A stretch of 64,000 bases of DNA from Brevundimonas lutea (GTDB lineage Bacteria; Pseudomonadota; Alphaproteobacteria; Caulobacterales; Caulobacteraceae): positions 62,001-126,000 of the forward strand of contig NZ_QUOQ01000005.1 in NCBI RefSeq assembly GCF_003704105.1, read 5' to 3'. The translations under genes were made by a program, and so were the position numbers. Below the pieces are notes generated by a model. It did not search any database. It was not told the DNA's origin and was given only the letters and a program-made list of their open reading frames with translations. How positions within the stretch are numbered: position 1 is the stretch's first letter; every line of letters starts with the position of its first letter. Shown one piece after another: positions 29,137 through 37,352 of this stretch.

Positions 29137-29169
29137 CGGCCCCGGTCCGCATGGATCGGGGCCGCTTTT
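29137..29169 (+). terminator. Intrinsic terminator after the secreted protein gene
   Basis: CGGCCCCGGTCC (29137-29148) pairs with GGATCGGGGCCG (29153-29164) across a GCAT loop, a 12-bp stem with one G-U pair, followed by CTTTT. It follows the gene ending at 29049 on the plus strand and lies just before the end of the convergent kynA. Confidence 0.85.
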
Positions 29170-29173
29170 CCAT

Positions 29174-29995
29174 TCACAGACGGGTGCGCAGCGACCAAAG
29201 CTCCGGAAAGGCCCGGCGGTTCAGGGTCGAGGCCAGATAGTCGACGCCCGCCGTGCCGCCCGTGCCCCGACGGCGGCCGATGATCCGTTCGACCGTCACG
29301 ACATGCTTGTGCCGCCAGGTCAGCAGGGCGTCGTCCAGATCCATCAATTTTTCGGCCAGCTGATAGAGCGCCCACCACCGCTCGGTGTCGCGATAGACCT
29401 CAAGCCAGGCCGCTTCGACCCCCTCGCTGGCCTCATAGGGCCGCGAGACGTCGCGATCGAGCACCTCGGCCGGAACAGGCAGACCGGCCGCCGCCAGTTG
29501 CGCCAGGGCGTCGTCATAGAGGCTGGGCCGGGCCATCGCGTCGGCCAGAGCGGCGTGGGCCGCGGGCCTGTCCTCGTGGAACGCGAGGAACTTGTCGTCC
29601 TTGATACCCAGCATGGCCTCCAGCCGGCGGAACTGGTCGGACTGGAAACCGGAGGATGCGCCCAGCTCACCGCGAAAACGCAGATAATCGGCCGGGGTCA
29701 TGGTGGCCAGGATGTCCCAGCTCTGGGTCATCACCGCCTGGATGCGGCTGACCCGCGCCAGGCTCTTGTAGGCGGGCACCAGATCGCCGGCGTGGACCAG
29801 CCGCTGGGCCAGTCCGACCTCGTGCAGGATCTGCTTGAGCCACAGCTCCTTGGTCTGGTGGATAATGACGAACAGCATCTCGTCATGTTCGTCGCTGAGC
29901 GGGTTCTGCGCGCCCAGAAGGGTATCCAGCGTCAGATAGCGGGCATAGGTCATGGACGGGGGCGCGGCGGCCCGGTCATCGGTGTCGGTCGTCAT
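29174..29995 (-). CDS. kynA: Tryptophan 2,3-dioxygenase
   Basis: 273 residues, the usual length of bacterial TDO. It opens tryptophan to N-formylkynurenine with heme iron. Motifs: YARYLTLDTLLGAQNPLSD, FVIIHQTKELWLKQIL (substrate His), SGFQSDQFRRLEAMLG and the heme-ligand His region LLTWRHKHVVTVERIIGRRR with GTGGTAGVDYL. The ATG at 29995 starts MTTDTDDRAAAPPSMTYARY. kynB and kynU are not in the window. Confidence 0.96.
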   Translation of the reverse strand: MTTDTDDRAAAPPSMTYARYLTLDTLLGAQNPLSDEHDEMLFVIIHQTKELWLKQILHEVGLAQRLVHAGDLVPAYKSLARVSRIQAVMTQSWDILATMTPADYLRFRGELGASSGFQSDQFRRLEAMLGIKDDKFLAFHEDRPAAHAALADAMARPSLYDDALAQLAAAGLPVPAEVLDRDVSRPYEASEGVEAAWLEVYRDTERWWALYQLAEKLMDLDDALLTWRHKHVVTVERIIGRRRGTGGTAGVDYLASTLNRRAFPELWSLRTRL

Positions 29996-30045
29996 GCGCG
30001 GGACCCTAGAAGGCGTCGCGGACGGACGCCAGCGGCTCCACCGAG

Positions 30046-31665
30046 CTACCCGACCAGTTCGACGCCGGGTCCGCCGGTCGAGGGACATTCCAGGCCATGC
30101 AGCCGCAGATCGGCCTGACCCAGCTTCAGGCCCAGGGTGTCGAGCAGCGGATTGAGCACACCATCCAGCACCGGCCCCAAGGGCGTCAGCAGGGCCGTGG
30201 CCGCGCCCGCCAGACCGCCAAGACCCAACCCCAGTCCCAGCGCCTGAACTTCGATATCGAGACGGCCGAGCAGGGTCGAGACCAGAGAGCTGCCAGCCTC
30301 GCGCGTACTGGCGGTGCGGATGCGTTCGGCGGCGATGTCGGCCTCGGAAAAGGTGAGCGGCTGGAACCCCTGGTTGGCCATCTCGACGTCGGCCCGCGCC
30401 TTGACCCGCACCAGGCCGGCGACGGAGACCAGGGTCGTCTGTGACGGCGCCAAGGGTCGCTTGAAGTCAGAGAGGGCGTCGTCGTCCACATCGCCGACCC
30501 AGGCGCGGGCCAGGCCGGGCCGCGCCTCCAGAGTCACGCGATCGGCCTGGCAGTCGATCTCGGCCAGGCGCGCTTCGGACGCCGCCAGCTCCACCACCAC
30601 CGGCAAGGTCACCTGGGCCAGACCGGCGAGGGACTGGGCGGTGCGCGCCCTGAGCCTCAACCGCGCCTGAGCGGTGCGGATCACCGGCTGCCCATCGCCC
30701 GTCACCGCCAGCCACGGCGACCCGTTCGGACGCTCGCCGATCGCCAGGTCGATGTCCAGGTCCGCCAGCCCGGCCCGAGCGCCCAGGTCCAGCATCAGCT
30801 GGCGATCGCCATTGCCGATCTCCAGCACCGTCGAGGCCAGGTCCAGGGCCGAGAGCTCGAGTCCCAAGCCGGGCGTCTCCATCAGCTCTCCGGCGACCAG
30901 ATCGCCGATTGTCAGCGACCGCCCTCTGGTGGCGTCGGCAATGCGGCCGACCGCCCGGCCGGCCCGGTCGTCGCCGAGCAGGGTCTCCAGCACCGACAGG
31001 GCGCGGCCGGCCTCGACCTCTGTGGCCAGCACCTCATCATATCCCGCCGCCTCGAGGCCAAGCTCGGTCTTCAAGGCGTCCATCCAGCGGAACAGCGAAA
31101 CGTCGGCGTCGGCCAGGGCTTCGTAGTCCATCACATCGAGACCGATCTGCCCGCCGGCCAGTCCCGACAGCAGCGCATTGGCCACGCCCCCCTCCAGTCT
31201 CGCCACACGGGAGCCGATGGAGAAGGCGGCGCGGGGCTCGCTGGCGACCCGACTGGCGATGGCGCGTCGCGTAACAGCGACAGGCTTGAGGCCCAGCGCG
31301 CGGCCGAAATAGAGCGGCGCCGTTGAGGTCAGGGTCACCTTCGCCGCACTGGCCTGCTCGTGGTCCGAGGGCGAAAACCTTTCCGACCGGTCGAGCTCGC
31401 GCCTTGGGCGATAGACGCCGAGTTCGACCTCGACGGTGTCTACGCGGCCGTTCGCCTGCGCCGTGGCCTCGGCGCCTTCCTTCGCCCGGACCAGGTCAGT
31501 CGCGGCTGTCAGGGCCGCCAGATCTGCGACGCCCTGCAGCCTTCGAGCTTCCAGGGCGACCGTGCCGAGATCGACCGACAGTGCCGCTACTGCCGCGATG
31601 ATGCTGGATGCAACGGCCGTTATCACGGCGGTCGCTCCGCGCCTGTCATGGATGAGGGGTCTCAT
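30046..31665 (-). CDS. TadG-like pilus-assembly protein
   Basis: 539 residues. The N-terminus DRRGATAVITAVASSIIAAV followed by VDLGTVALEARRLQGVADLAALTAA is the TadG/DUF2134-type pilin-like membrane anchor (single helix about 8-32). The rest is extracytoplasmic, beta- and leucine-rich, with no vWA metal-site motif that I could find, unlike classical TadG. It is coupled to the TadE-like gene by ATGA. Possible role: minor component of a Flp-type pilus or of a secretion apparatus. No tadA, cpaF or other core tad genes are in the window. Confidence 0.8.
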   Translation of the reverse strand: MRPLIHDRRGATAVITAVASSIIAAVAALSVDLGTVALEARRLQGVADLAALTAATDLVRAKEGAEATAQANGRVDTVEVELGVYRPRRELDRSERFSPSDHEQASAAKVTLTSTAPLYFGRALGLKPVAVTRRAIASRVASEPRAAFSIGSRVARLEGGVANALLSGLAGGQIGLDVMDYEALADADVSLFRWMDALKTELGLEAAGYDEVLATEVEAGRALSVLETLLGDDRAGRAVGRIADATRGRSLTIGDLVAGELMETPGLGLELSALDLASTVLEIGNGDRQLMLDLGARAGLADLDIDLAIGERPNGSPWLAVTGDGQPVIRTAQARLRLRARTAQSLAGLAQVTLPVVVELAASEARLAEIDCQADRVTLEARPGLARAWVGDVDDDALSDFKRPLAPSQTTLVSVAGLVRVKARADVEMANQGFQPLTFSEADIAAERIRTASTREAGSSLVSTLLGRLDIEVQALGLGLGLGGLAGAATALLTPLGPVLDGVLNPLLDTLGLKLGQADLRLHGLECPSTGGPGVELVG

Positions 31666-32075
31666 CAGTAGCCGCCTGTCCGGATGATGGCCGTGCGGGT
31701 GATGACCTGCGGGGGCGACGGAGTCAGACTCGAGAGGATGAGGATGGGGTGGCCCGCCACGTCGTAGCGGACATCAACACGGATCACAGAGCTGTTGCTC
31801 GTGACGTCGACCACGGCCCGCTCCGCGGGCAAGCCGACGACAGCTTCGCCCTGGTCGGCGACGTAAGCCCGCGCCAGGCTGCGACGCTCCGTGGCATCAA
31901 GCCCGCCCAAGGCCGCGCGTGCGCTTTCGGATGCGAGCGATTGAACGCCTTGAGCCAACCAGAGCCACCCGCCCCAAACAACGATGCTCGCGAGTACGAG
32001 CATGAGCAGGGGAACGATGATCGCGAACTCAACCGCGGCGACGCCGCCACGGCGGCGGGAAACCAGCTGACCCAT
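31665..32075 (-). CDS. TadE-like pseudopilin
   Basis: 136 residues beginning MGQLVSRRRGGVAAVEFAII: a basic leader, then the G/A-VEFA type III pilin-like cleavage region and a membrane helix (about 13-36). The ATG at 32075 and a GTG at 32078 are both possible, and both lie inside the left arm of a perfect inverted repeat (32071-32111), so translation may be sensitive to that hairpin. TadE and TadG here form a two-gene operon downstream of a heparinase-like gene. Confidence 0.82.
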   Translation of the reverse strand: MGQLVSRRRGGVAAVEFAIIVPLLMLVLASIVVWGGWLWLAQGVQSLASESARAALGGLDATERRSLARAYVADQGEAVVGLPAERAVVDVTSNSSVIRVDVRYDVAGHPILILSSLTPSPPQVITRTAIIRTGGY

Positions 32076-32111
32076 CACAAATATCCCGTATCCCGGGATA
32101 TTTGTGATGGG
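32071..32111. repeat. 18-bp perfect inverted repeat covering the TadE start codon
   Basis: Arms 32071-32088 and 32094-32111 are exact reverse complements (CCCATCACAAATATCCCG against CGGGATATTTGTGATGGG) with a five-base spacer; the core TATCCCGGGATA (32089-32100) is itself a perfect palindrome. It lies between the stop of the heparinase-like gene and the TadE-like start, both on the minus strand. It could be an operator, or an RNA hairpin that hides the start codon. No T run follows it on either strand, so it is not an ordinary terminator. Confidence 0.9.
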
Positions 32112-32120
32112 CTTCCGTTG

Positions 32121-33887
32121 CTAAGAGGTTAAGGGTCGCGGCCCCCAGAAGGTCTGTGACGGGGACAGATCCAGAACCCGGCCTTGCTCAACGATTGGTC
32201 TGCCGCGCCATGTGAGCGTCAAGGCGCCGCCCTCGAATGTCCCGACAGGAGCGCTGCCATCCGGCGTCAGATCGACGATTGTGGCCAATTCCATCTGGTC
32301 GGCGGTCACCGCCAGCGCCAGGGCGTCATTGGGGGTTCGGTGGTGGTAGCCGCCCGCCATCCATCCCTGGATCTTCGGAATCTCCTGCCCGCGATAGCGA
32401 CGTCGTTCCGACGGCTGGTCCACGGCATAGGTCACTGTCCCCCCCGGAAAGCGCCATCCGTCTTCGGTGGGAGCGGCTTCCAGGTCTGGGGCCAGGTGCA
32501 GCCAGGCCGTCATCTGGGCGCGCTCGGGCCTGGCGACTTTGTCGATGAGGACAAGCCATTCGCCCGGTCGGTACAGGAAGCGCCGGTGATGGCTGACGCC
32601 GAATTCAGGTCGCTCGAAGCCCCCCTCAACCACCCACCCCCACTGCGCGGTCCTCAGCTCATGCACGGCGGACCCGACGGGCCGACTGGCGCGCACTCCG
32701 TTGTCCAGGCGCTCCGGTATGAGATCGACCGAGTTATGGGCCGCGGCGCTGTCGGTGAAATCGCGCCACGCCTTCCGGGAGTAGCTGTATTTGCCGCTGT
32801 CGACGACAATCAGCCGTCCGCGTTCGAACAACTCGAACGAAAGGTCGTCAGCATGCTTGTGAACGTTGGAGTGATGGCCTCCCGTGACCAGCAACATCGA
32901 CGAACTGGGCGCCGGCGTCGCGGCGGTCGTGCGGATGATGGCGTACCCTGCCTTGTCGTAAAGCTGTCCCATCACCCCCGGAGGTCGCGGCCACCACTTG
33001 GCGGGGGTTTTGACCGGCGAGGAATCGCCGATCCGCGACAGAAGGCCATCGGGAAACACGAACCATCTCAGGCTGTAGCGCGCTCGGTCTATGACATCGG
33101 TCACGTGGCCCATGGATTCGTACCAGCCGCTGTGCCGGAGACGCTCCAGTGTTTTCAGCACGAAGTGCTGATAGCCAGGCGAGTGTTCGAGGTGGACGCC
33201 CTCCGGGCTGAACTGTCGATCGAGAAGGTCATCGAAAACGCCCTCGATATAGGCTTCGCCTCCCTCGGCCTCCGGCGCGTCGGTCAAGGTCTTGATCAGC
33301 GCCATGGCGCCGTGAACCTGGAACAGGCCGTGGTTGGAATCGCCGATGAAGGTTCGATCGCGCAGACGGGCCAGATGACGTCGCGCCAGCAGGATCAGCG
33401 CGTCCCGGCGTTTCCCGCCGACTTGCTCCTCGAGGCCCGGCTGCGAGATCAGATAGGCCAGCTTCGCCGCCCGCAGCCCGGAGCCCATGTCATTCCAGAG
33501 CTCCGGGTCATTGGCATGGGTCGCTTCGAAGGATGCCCAGTCGAGCATCAAGTCGGCCAGGGGCTGCAGCCAGATGTCATCGCGCGTGGTCGAATGCGCG
33601 GTCACCAGGACGTCCAGAGGTCGCCAGGCATTGAGCTGGAAACGCCAGTTTCGATCATCGAACGGGTCGGCCAGCCAGCTTATCGGCGTCTTTAGAGACC
33701 AGAGTTCGTGTTCCGGCCTGGGCGCCCACCCGTCGGCCAAGGTCGCCGACGCCTTGGCGGCGGGATCGCGGAACGCCCCGCACAAGGCTTGTCGGTGGGT
33801 GAGGATCAGGGTCGCGCCCCCGCCATCGCGGCCAGAAGCGCCGCCAGTCGTGGGCGCGCTTCTGGCCGTCGCCTCAATCTCCGTCAA
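32121..33887 (-). CDS. Heparinase II/III family protein (first copy)
   Basis: 588 residues. An alpha-helical toroid region (about 70-300) contains TFIGDSNHGLFQ and GVHLEHSPGYQHF; the C-terminal Heparinase_II/III beta-region has HKHADDLSFELF (about 343-354), DSGKYSY and SAAAHNSVDL. These polysaccharide lyases cleave uronic-acid-containing glycans by beta-elimination. There is no signal peptide. The start is a TTG at 33887, only 16 bases from the start of the divergent gene, so one of the two starts may be further in. A second copy of the family is encoded at 41690-43468. It is followed by the inverted repeat and the TadE-like gene. Confidence 0.88.
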   Translation of the reverse strand: MTEIEATARSAPTTGGASGRDGGGATLILTHRQALCGAFRDPAAKASATLADGWAPRPEHELWSLKTPISWLADPFDDRNWRFQLNAWRPLDVLVTAHSTTRDDIWLQPLADLMLDWASFEATHANDPELWNDMGSGLRAAKLAYLISQPGLEEQVGGKRRDALILLARRHLARLRDRTFIGDSNHGLFQVHGAMALIKTLTDAPEAEGGEAYIEGVFDDLLDRQFSPEGVHLEHSPGYQHFVLKTLERLRHSGWYESMGHVTDVIDRARYSLRWFVFPDGLLSRIGDSSPVKTPAKWWPRPPGVMGQLYDKAGYAIIRTTAATPAPSSSMLLVTGGHHSNVHKHADDLSFELFERGRLIVVDSGKYSYSRKAWRDFTDSAAAHNSVDLIPERLDNGVRASRPVGSAVHELRTAQWGWVVEGGFERPEFGVSHHRRFLYRPGEWLVLIDKVARPERAQMTAWLHLAPDLEAAPTEDGWRFPGGTVTYAVDQPSERRRYRGQEIPKIQGWMAGGYHHRTPNDALALAVTADQMELATIVDLTPDGSAPVGTFEGGALTLTWRGRPIVEQGRVLDLSPSQTFWGPRPLTS

Positions 33888-33903
33888 CTGCTATTCCAGC
33901 CGC

Positions 33904-35496
33904 ATGACCTCGTCGCTCGCCACCCTGAACATGTCGCCTTCGTCTCCGACCGCGCTCGAAGCGCGGCTCGCCATCGCGCGGGCTCACGCGGGGTGGGCCC
34001 AGGCTGTCGCCGCTGGCGAGCGCACAGACGCCGCCCGCTGGGTTGTTCAGGTCGCGGGATTGTCGGCGAGCGACACAGCGGCGTCGTCGCAGTTGTTGGC
34101 GATGCGCCTGTGGGCGATTGAGGCCAAGCTGCGATCCGGCGATCCTGCGGGTGCGGAACAGGACCTCCACCGGCATGAACGAGACCACGGCGCCACGCAC
34201 CAAAGCCGTCTCCTCAAGGCTCAGCTGAATTATTTCCGCGGGGATTTCGAAGCGGCGGCGCAAGCATGCGCCGACGCGATCATCCTGCTTCCGCCCGCTA
34301 AGACGCCCGGCAAGGCCTACAGCCAGATCGTCCGCTTCCATGCCGAGTGTTTATGTCTCGCGGAGCGCCACGACGAAGCAAGGGTTCTGTTGCATCACGC
34401 CTTTGCTCACAAGTCCGTCTGGACGACCGAAGACATCAAGGCGCTCCGCCGAACCGTCACCGATGAACGGTCCCTGGCGGAATTTCACGCTTTCCTCGCG
34501 TCCTATTTCGCCTTTCCCGGAATTCGCTCGCGCGCGGCCCTGTATCATTTCTCCATGGCGTGCCGCGACCTCGGGCTCTACGAGCGAGCCGAGCTGGCGA
34601 TCCGGCAGAGGTTCCTTTCCGCGTCCGCAATGGAGGCGTTCGGAGCCCGTCCAGCCAGTCTTGGGCCGAAGCCCCAGTGGGTGCAGGACGCTCGCCAGAC
34701 CCTCACGGATCTCAAGGCCTCGATGGCCGCCGCCGAAGCCGAGATGTTCCTCATTTCCGGCACCCTGCTGGGAGCTGTTCGTGAAGGCGACATCCTTGGC
34801 CACGACAAGGACATCGACGTTGGGGTCATGGACGCCCCGGGGCTCGACAAGCGGCGGGTCGAAGAGGCGCTGGGAAGCAGCGGGCGTTTCTCGGTCAAAC
34901 CCTATCAGAACCCCGCGCTGTTGCGTGTTCAGCATGCCTCCGGCGTCATGGTCGATGTCTTCTGGCACCGGGAAGAGGGCGGGCTGATCGTCCACGAGGG
35001 CATGAAGTCGAAATGGTGGAATACGCCCTTCTCGCTCGCCGATTTTCAGTTCTTGGGCGACACACACAGAATTCCCGCGAATTTTGGACGGTACCTTGGC
35101 GAAAATTACGGAGATTGGGAGCGCCCGGACACCGAATTCGAGACATTCGTCGACACGCCCAACATGGTTGTGACCAGCGAAGGCGAGATCGTTTGGTATT
35201 TCTATTGCAAGCTGTTCGACTACTACCTGCAGGGCCGTGTTGCTCAATTTGGTAAGGTGGCGGCGGCGCTGAAGCGACTGAGGCCTGGCGACCATGCCGT
35301 TCAAGTGATCGCCGATCGGGCGCTGTCCGGCCTTCGTCACGGGGCGGAGTCGGACGATGACAACCTTCCTCCGATCGGCTTCGAGGCGTTGGGCGAGGGT
35401 CTGGGGGCGATCGAGGACGACGGCGGCGACGCGGCGCTTGTGCAGCCGATGGAGGCGATCCGCGCGCAACAGGAGCAATCCGAGGTGGATACGTGA
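33904..35496 (+). CDS. LicD/fukutin-like phosphotransferase with helical N-terminal repeats
   Basis: 530 residues. The first 270 residues are helical and alanine-rich with a TPR-like pattern (WAQAVAAGERTDAARWVVQV, RSGDPAGAEQDL). The C-terminal part (about 276-480) is a LicD-family nucleotidyltransferase-fold domain: FLISGTLLGAVREGDILGHD (about 280-300), KDIDVGV with the acidic metal-site residues, GVMVDVFWH, and NYGDWERPD. LicD/fukutin/FKRP proteins transfer phospho-alcohols such as phosphocholine or ribitol/glycerol phosphate from CDP donors to sugars. The next gene encodes a CDP-alcohol-forming enzyme, so a glycerol- or similar phosphate donor is likely. Codon use looks slightly more AT-rich than the neighbours. 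Confidence 0.85.
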   Translation: MTSSLATLNMSPSSPTALEARLAIARAHAGWAQAVAAGERTDAARWVVQVAGLSASDTAASSQLLAMRLWAIEAKLRSGDPAGAEQDLHRHERDHGATHQSRLLKAQLNYFRGDFEAAAQACADAIILLPPAKTPGKAYSQIVRFHAECLCLAERHDEARVLLHHAFAHKSVWTTEDIKALRRTVTDERSLAEFHAFLASYFAFPGIRSRAALYHFSMACRDLGLYERAELAIRQRFLSASAMEAFGARPASLGPKPQWVQDARQTLTDLKASMAAAEAEMFLISGTLLGAVREGDILGHDKDIDVGVMDAPGLDKRRVEEALGSSGRFSVKPYQNPALLRVQHASGVMVDVFWHREEGGLIVHEGMKSKWWNTPFSLADFQFLGDTHRIPANFGRYLGENYGDWERPDTEFETFVDTPNMVVTSEGEIVWYFYCKLFDYYLQGRVAQFGKVAAALKRLRPGDHAVQVIADRALSGLRHGAESDDDNLPPIGFEALGEGLGAIEDDGGDAALVQPMEAIRAQQEQSEVDT

Positions 35497-35587
35497 CGGT
35501 TGCGTTGCGCTAATCCGAAAAAACTGTAACGGCGAGGCTTTCGCGGCGCGTCACCCCGCGATGTTCGGCCGCTCCGGAACGTAGATC

Positions 35588-36004
35588 ATGCGCAAGGTCA
35601 TCACCTACGGAACTTTCGACCTGTTCCATATGGGCCATCTTCGGCTGCTGGAGAGGCTCAGGGATATGGGAGACCACCTGACGGTTGCGGTCTCCAGCGA
35701 TGCCTTCAATGCCGGCAAAGGAAAGTCGGCCACCGTCTGCTACGAGGAGCGCGCTCATATCCTCCGGGCGCTCCGCTGCGTGGATGACGTCATTGCCGAA
35801 GATGCTTGGGAGCAGAAGGCGGACGACATCCGACGGCTGGGCATTCATGTCTTCGGCATGGGCAGTGACTGGGATGGCAAGTTCGACGACCTCAAGGCCT
35901 TGTGCGAGGTCGTGTACCTTCCCCGCACCGAAGGCATCAGCACCAGCCTGATCAAGGAATCCATCGTCTCGCCCACGCCGGTTCGCGTCGCCGCGAGCCG
36001 TTGA
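35588..36004 (+). CDS. Glycerol-3-phosphate cytidylyltransferase-like protein (TagD type)
   Basis: 138 residues with the HxGH nucleotidyltransferase motif FDLFHMGHLRLLERL at about 11-25 and the C-terminal RTEGISTSLIK motif. Length and motifs match GCT/TagD, which makes CDP-glycerol; related enzymes make CDP-ethanolamine or ADP-linked sugars, so the exact substrate is open. A spacing of 91 bases behind the LicD-like gene supports a shared role: making and transferring the CDP-linked group. Seven bases separate it from the glycosyltransferase. Confidence 0.88.
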   Translation: MRKVITYGTFDLFHMGHLRLLERLRDMGDHLTVAVSSDAFNAGKGKSATVCYEERAHILRALRCVDDVIAEDAWEQKADDIRRLGIHVFGMGSDWDGKFDDLKALCEVVYLPRTEGISTSLIKESIVSPTPVRVAASR

Positions 36005-36011
36005 GGCGATC

Positions 36012-37352
36012 GTGAGAGGACTGTTTCCCGAATCTGGGTGGTTCGCGCCCGATGATGCGACGCGCGCCCTGCGGCTTGCGCTGGTCAAGCGACGGAGCCG
36101 CGTCGCCGCCCTTGAGGCTGGAGGCCTGAAGGATCCGGTAACCCTGTCTCGCTTGGGCTTGCACGCGTCTGCGGCGACGGGCTTCGACCGGGCGCCTCGG
36201 TTGGCGCGCCGTTGGGCCGCAGAGGCTGTCACGAGCTATTTCGCCGCCGGTCGCCCCGCCGACGCCCGCGCGACGGCCGAGTCGGTCATCGCGCGTCCCG
36301 GTCAGGCGCGCCTCGCCCTGGCTCTGGCGGCTATCGATGCCGAGCTGGGCTCCAGGGTCGCACAGGCCGACACCGGAAAGGCTGTCGCCGTTCCGAGGGC
36401 CGGAGGCGAAGCGCAGAACTGCGAGCGCCGCCTGGCGGCAGGTGACCGCTCCGCCAGCGCGTGGTCCGATCTCTTCCAGTCTCGAGGGATGTCGAGCGTC
36501 ACGGGTCGCGGCGGCGCCGAAATCGTCCTGGAAACCGCCCAGGCCTCGGGGCAGGCGGTGCGGAATGGCGAACCGGTCAGCGTGATCATGCCCGTCTGGA
36601 ACACGGCGGACCATGTCGGCGCCGCCGTTCGCTCAGTCCTTGACCAGGGCTGGCGCAACCTGGAACTGATCCTGGTGGACGACGCTTCGACCGACGGTTC
36701 GATCGAGGTTGCAAGGCAGGCGGCCGACGGCGACCCGCGCCTTCAGGTTCTGCGACAAAGCTCGCGACGGGGCCCCTATGTTGCTCGCAACCGCGCCCTG
36801 ACCGCAGCGACGGGGCGCTGGATCGCCTTTCATGACGCCGACGAGTGGGCCCACCCCGACAGGCTGCGCGTGCAGATCGGACAGATGACGTCGCGGGGTC
36901 TCGTCGCTTCGGCGGGGCGCAGCGTTCGGATCGACTCCGCGGGGCGGCCGCGCGCCCGCGGCGTCTGGCCCCTGGTTCGATTTGCGCCTTCCACAATGAT
37001 GATCGATCGGAAAAGGGTCCTCGACCGCGCTGGCCTGATGCATGAGGTGACGAGCGGAGCGGACAACGAGTATTGGTGGCGCATGACGCTCCTGTTCGGG
37101 CCGCGCAGGGTTGCCCTTCTGCCGCACCTTTTAATTCTCGGAGCCTGGCGTGACGGGTCCCAGACCGTGTCCGCACAGGAGGGCTACGGCGCCGGCGGCG
37201 TGAACCTTTCCAGGCTGGCCTACTGGGAAGGCTGGAACCGATGGCATCTGTCCTGCCGTCGCCGGCCCGGCGCGCTGAAGCTGGCCGCAAACGCAAAACC
37301 TTTCGCGGTTCCTCCCGAACTGGAGGTTCCAGCAGCGCGAGGCCCGACATGA
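36012..37352 (+). CDS. Glycosyltransferase family 2 with a helical N-terminal extension
   Basis: 446 residues from a GTG at 36012. The first 180 residues are helical and unlike the GT2 core. The GT-A core starts at VSVIMPVWNTADHVGAAVRS (about 189) and contains VDDASTDGSIEVARQ (about 221) and the metal-binding FHDADEWAHPDRL (the DxD equivalent, about 276). It probably adds a sugar to a lipid- or glycan-linked acceptor on the inner face of the membrane. The TGA stop overlaps the wecB start (ATGA). Acceptor and donor unknown. Confidence 0.87.
   Translation: MRGLFPESGWFAPDDATRALRLALVKRRSRVAALEAGGLKDPVTLSRLGLHASAATGFDRAPRLARRWAAEAVTSYFAAGRPADARATAESVIARPGQARLALALAAIDAELGSRVAQADTGKAVAVPRAGGEAQNCERRLAAGDRSASAWSDLFQSRGMSSVTGRGGAEIVLETAQASGQAVRNGEPVSVIMPVWNTADHVGAAVRSVLDQGWRNLELILVDDASTDGSIEVARQAADGDPRLQVLRQSSRRGPYVARNRALTAATGRWIAFHDADEWAHPDRLRVQIGQMTSRGLVASAGRSVRIDSAGRPRARGVWPLVRFAPSTMMIDRKRVLDRAGLMHEVTSGADNEYWWRMTLLFGPRRVALLPHLLILGAWRDGSQTVSAQEGYGAGGVNLSRLAYWEGWNRWHLSCRRRPGALKLAANAKPFAVPPELEVPAARGPT

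Noticed and set aside
35520..35565. Hairpin (TCGCGG with CCGCGA) between the LicD-like and cytidylyltransferase genes
   Set aside because: The stem is only six base pairs with no T tract, so a terminator is not supported.
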